This document shows, piece by piece, positions 61,896-64,000 of a stretch of 64,000 bases of DNA (positions are counted from its first letter, which is position 1; every line of letters starts with the position of its first letter). A program made the position numbers and the translations under genes. Under the pieces are notes generated by a model that was given only the letters and a program-made list of their open reading frames with translations, did no database searches and was not told the origin of the DNA. The stretch lies in NCBI RefSeq assembly GCF_000178835.2, contig NC_015275.1:1633001-1697000 (forward strand), in the 5' to 3' direction. The DNA is from Cellulosilyticum lentocellum DSM 5427. GTDB lineage: Bacteria; Bacillota; Clostridia; Lachnospirales; Cellulosilyticaceae.

Positions 61896-62308
61896 TATAA
61901 TCACCACAGTATCAACTTGACGAACTGACCGGGCTTGGACTAAGTCTCAATCTGCCTTGCAGGTACCTCTAGCTTTAAGGAAAATGTTCGCTTGTGTGCT
62001 GCAAGGGAGGCACCACTTATAAGTTGTCAAAAAACGTTTTTATAAAGTCTACAATTAAATAAAGTTTTAAACCAGAGTCTTAAAGTCTTAGTTTCCTAAC
62101 ATAAGGGTGCACCGGCTAAGACTTTTAAGAGCTCCTCACTCTTCGTTGAAACTTTTATAACTTATGCTATCAGGCCTTTGAAGTGCAAGGCGTACTGAGG
62201 AGCTATGACTATGCCCTTTTTTGGCAATAGCATAAGTAAGAAAAAGTGAATAATGAAGTGCTGGAGCATAAAAAGAGCCAAATGACAAATGTTGTTTGGC
62301 TCTTTTTG
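61896..62308 (+). ncRNA. Candidate structured noncoding RNA(s), unidentified
   Basis: About 400 bases with no coding frame. It opens with an extended -10 (TGGTATAAT, 61893-61901; another TATAAT at 61858) and closes in a strong terminator. Helices: CAACTT/AAGTTG (61913/62021), CCTTGCAG/CTGCAAGG (61955/61999), CTTAAAGTCTTAG/CTAAGACTTTTAAG (62079/62116), AGCTCCTCA/TGAGGAGCT (62130/62196), ACTTATGCTAT/ATAGCATAAGT (62160/62227). The last two interleave, as in a pseudoknot. It may be one RNA or two. I could not assign it to a known class. Confidence 0.55.
62271..62308 (+). terminator. Terminator of the structured RNA
   Basis: AGAGCCAAA/TTTGGCTCT perfect 9-bp stem, then TTTTT. It separates the RNA region from the ligase gene, whose own promoter must lie in 62309-62465. 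Confidence 0.9.
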
Positions 62309-62465
62309 CATGCTAAAGTCAGATTGCCACACTAATAGCATTAAAAAATAATTTATGACAAATTCGTAATGAAAATAGTAAGTGGATTGTTATAAAGAAT
62401 TGTTAATCTAGATATATAGCAAGTTTATAAAAATTTAACTGAGCGTATCAAAGGGAGAATGAGCG

Positions 62466-63518
62466 ATGAAAAAGAAAAATGTATTAGTAATCTTTGGTGG
62501 GATGTCAAATGAATATGAAGTATCTTTAAAGTCAGCTGCAGCAGCGATAGAAAATATGGATTTAAGCAAATATAACTTAATGATGTTAGGCATTACACAA
62601 GAAGGAAAATGGTTAAGGTTTTTCGGTGATGTTGAAATGATAAGAAATCATACATGGCTTACTGATAAAAGTTGCGTAGAAGCATTTATATCACCTTCTA
62701 GGGAACAAAAAGGGCTAATTGAGCTAAGTCCAGAAGGATATAAGGTGACTGAGGTAGATGTAGTTTTTCCAATCTTGCATGGAAAATTTGGAGAAGATGG
62801 AACGATACAAGGCCTTTTAGAATTATCAGGAATTCCTTTCGTAGGGTGTAGGACATTAGCTTCGGCAATCTGTATGGATAAGGCAATCACTCATCGTTTA
62901 GTTGCAAAAGAAGGGATTAAAGTAGCTAGATCAATTGTTTTATATAAGGAAGATAGAAATGCAGAACAAAGACTTGAAGAAGTAGACATAAAGCTACCAG
63001 TTTATATCAAACCAGCAAAATCAGGGTCTTCAATAGGCATTACCAAGGTGTTTCATTTTGAACAGTTAGAGGATGCAATAAGTAAAGCCTTCTTAGAAGA
63101 TGATAAGGTTGTTATAGAGGAAAATATAAATGGATTTGAAGTTGGATGTGCCATATTAGGGAATGAAAATCCTATGATAGGAGAGGTGGATGAGATTGAA
63201 CTCATGGGAGATTTCTTTGATTTTAATGAGAAGTATATGCTTGCTAATTCAAAAATCCATATGCCAGCTAGAGTGGAAAAAGAAGTGGCACATCAGATTA
63301 AGAAAACAGCAATTAAAATATATGAAATCCTATCTTGTACAGGACTTGCCAGAGTAGATATGTTTTTAACACAAGGTAATGAAATCTATTTTAATGAAGT
63401 CAATACGCTACCTGGTTTTACAAGTAGCAGTAGATATCCTAAAATGATGTCTTCCATTGGTCTAAGTTACACAGATGTCATTACGAGACTAATTGAGCTG
63501 GCTTTAGAGGAGGTATAG
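62466..63518 (+). CDS. vanG: VanG-type D-alanine-D-serine ligase
   Basis: 350 aa, D-Ala-D-X ligase of the ATP-grasp fold. VIFGGMSNEYEVSLKSAAAA, FPILHGKFGEDGTIQGLLEL, KPAKSGSSIGITKV and NEVNTLPGFTSSSRYPKMM are present. The omega loop reads FFDFNEKYMLANSKIHMPAR, like VanG (D-Ser) rather than housekeeping Ddl. Product D-Ala-D-Ser lowers vancomycin binding. AAAGGGAG precedes the ATG. The next gene, a VanXY-like peptidase, starts 2 bases after the stop. Confidence 0.78.
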   Translation: MKKKNVLVIFGGMSNEYEVSLKSAAAAIENMDLSKYNLMMLGITQEGKWLRFFGDVEMIRNHTWLTDKSCVEAFISPSREQKGLIELSPEGYKVTEVDVVFPILHGKFGEDGTIQGLLELSGIPFVGCRTLASAICMDKAITHRLVAKEGIKVARSIVLYKEDRNAEQRLEEVDIKLPVYIKPAKSGSSIGITKVFHFEQLEDAISKAFLEDDKVVIEENINGFEVGCAILGNENPMIGEVDEIELMGDFFDFNEKYMLANSKIHMPARVEKEVAHQIKKTAIKIYEILSCTGLARVDMFLTQGNEIYFNEVNTLPGFTSSSRYPKMMSSIGLSYTDVITRLIELALEEV

Positions 63519-63520
63519 AT

Positions 63521-64000
63521 ATGCATAAAATAGAAGAAAAGTTTTTAATTGATACAGCAGAGTATGTAGAGATAAATTTAACTAAAGAAGCTATTTACTC
63601 AGGAAATCTCATACTTGTTAATAGTAAGCATGAGTTTGTGAATCAACCACTTGCATTAACTACATTATCTCAGATACATTTTGAGAGCTATAGAAAAGAT
63701 GATATTTCTATGAACATAGAAGCACATGAAAAACTAATCGCTTTAATCGATGCATGTGATGCTAGAAAAAGGATGGTTGCTGTAAGTGGCTTTCGTACGG
63801 AAGAAGAGCAAAAAGAAATTTATGTCAATTCTATAGCAGAAAATGGTTTAGCTTTTACTAGACAATATGTGGCAAAGCCTATGGCAAGTGAACATCAAAG
63901 TGGTTTAGCTATAGATATAGGTGAGCAAGCAGATAGCATAGATTTTATTTCTCCTTCTTTTCCTAATGAAGGCGTATGTGGCGAATTTAAAGCGTTAGCA
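63521..64000 (+). CDS. vanXY: VanXY/VanY-like D,D-peptidase, 3' end outside window
   Basis: First 160 residues. M15B zinc peptidase signatures: VSGFRTEEEQKEIYVNSIAE and the zinc motif MASEHQSGLAIDIGE (SxHxxGxAxD). VanXY enzymes remove D-Ala-D-Ala precursors so that D-Ala-D-Ser prevails. AGGAGG inside the ligase end drives translation, so the two genes are one operon. A racemase (VanT) may follow beyond the window. Confidence 0.75.
   Translation, partial: MHKIEEKFLIDTAEYVEINLTKEAIYSGNLILVNSKHEFVNQPLALTTLSQIHFESYRKDDISMNIEAHEKLIALIDACDARKRMVAVSGFRTEEEQKEIYVNSIAENGLAFTRQYVAKPMASEHQSGLAIDIGEQADSIDFISPSFPNEGVCGEFKALA

Noticed and set aside
61999-62030. T-box-like sequence GGGAGGCACCACT upstream of the ligase gene
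   Set aside because: It differs from the GGGTGGNACCGCG T-box at key bases, no Stem I motifs precede it, and a separate terminated unit lies between it and the next gene.
1-64000. CRISPR arrays, rRNA or tRNA genes, insertion sequences
   Set aside because: I saw no regularly spaced repeat-spacer array, no rRNA-like blocks, no tRNA cloverleaf and no transposase frame.

Overview
The window is AT-rich DNA from an anaerobic, endospore-forming member of the Bacillota. The evidence is low GC, AGGAGG-type ribosome sites, a spoIIAA-spoIIAB-sigF operon, an alpha/beta-type spore protein, an ECF folate transporter with a THF riboswitch, and a PurR-box controlled pur operon. The gene content feels Clostridia/Lachnospirales-like, but I cannot name a species from sequence alone.

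Layout. 1-6.0 kb: end of a sensor histidine kinase, folT with its riboswitch on the minus strand, a DUF4250 protein, an M29 aminopeptidase, an SPFH/zinc-ribbon protein and a 2-hydroxyacid dehydrogenase. 6.3-12.3 kb: an oppBCDFA oligopeptide ABC transporter. 12.3-21.5 kb: a small spore protein, class II aldolase, an SLC13-like permease, TPR proteins, an ATP-grasp enzyme, and an ArsR regulator with an aminotransferase. 21.7-23.25 kb: the spoIIA operon. 23.4-33.2 kb: purL-E-C-F-M-N-D with two PurR-type operator pairs and no purH.

33.17-54.95 kb is a 21.8-kb integrated phage-derived element. It sits in the last codons of purD between 20-bp direct repeats and has pushed the pur operon terminator to the far side. 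It has integrase/repressor and cro-like divergent control with a near-ideal promoter-operator, a replication module (replisome organiser plus DnaC-like loader), two sigma-like/ArpU-like late regulators, a head-decoration-like protein, a tail assembly chaperone and a 1596-aa tape measure protein. I find no terminase, portal, major capsid, tail tube, baseplate, holin or lysin, so it is a deletion derivative or a satellite. The right third is cargo: two divergent secreted proteins, a truncated acetyltransferase, a membrane-anchored protein, and a two-gene HTH-DUF488 module behind four evenly spaced CACGAATTCGTG-type palindromes. That module is my best candidate for an undescribed system in the element.

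55-64 kb: a secreted NlpC/P60 hydrolase. Then a MocR regulator lies divergent from an apparent operon of a cysteine-synthase-like enzyme, a serine acetyltransferase with an extra C-terminal domain, AzlC/AzlD exporter subunits and an AlaX-type tRNA editing protein. This looks like a make-export-and-protect system for an amino acid. A 400-base structured, probably noncoding transcript unit follows, and then a VanG-type D-Ala-D-Ser ligase gene and a VanXY/VanY-like peptidase cut by the window end.
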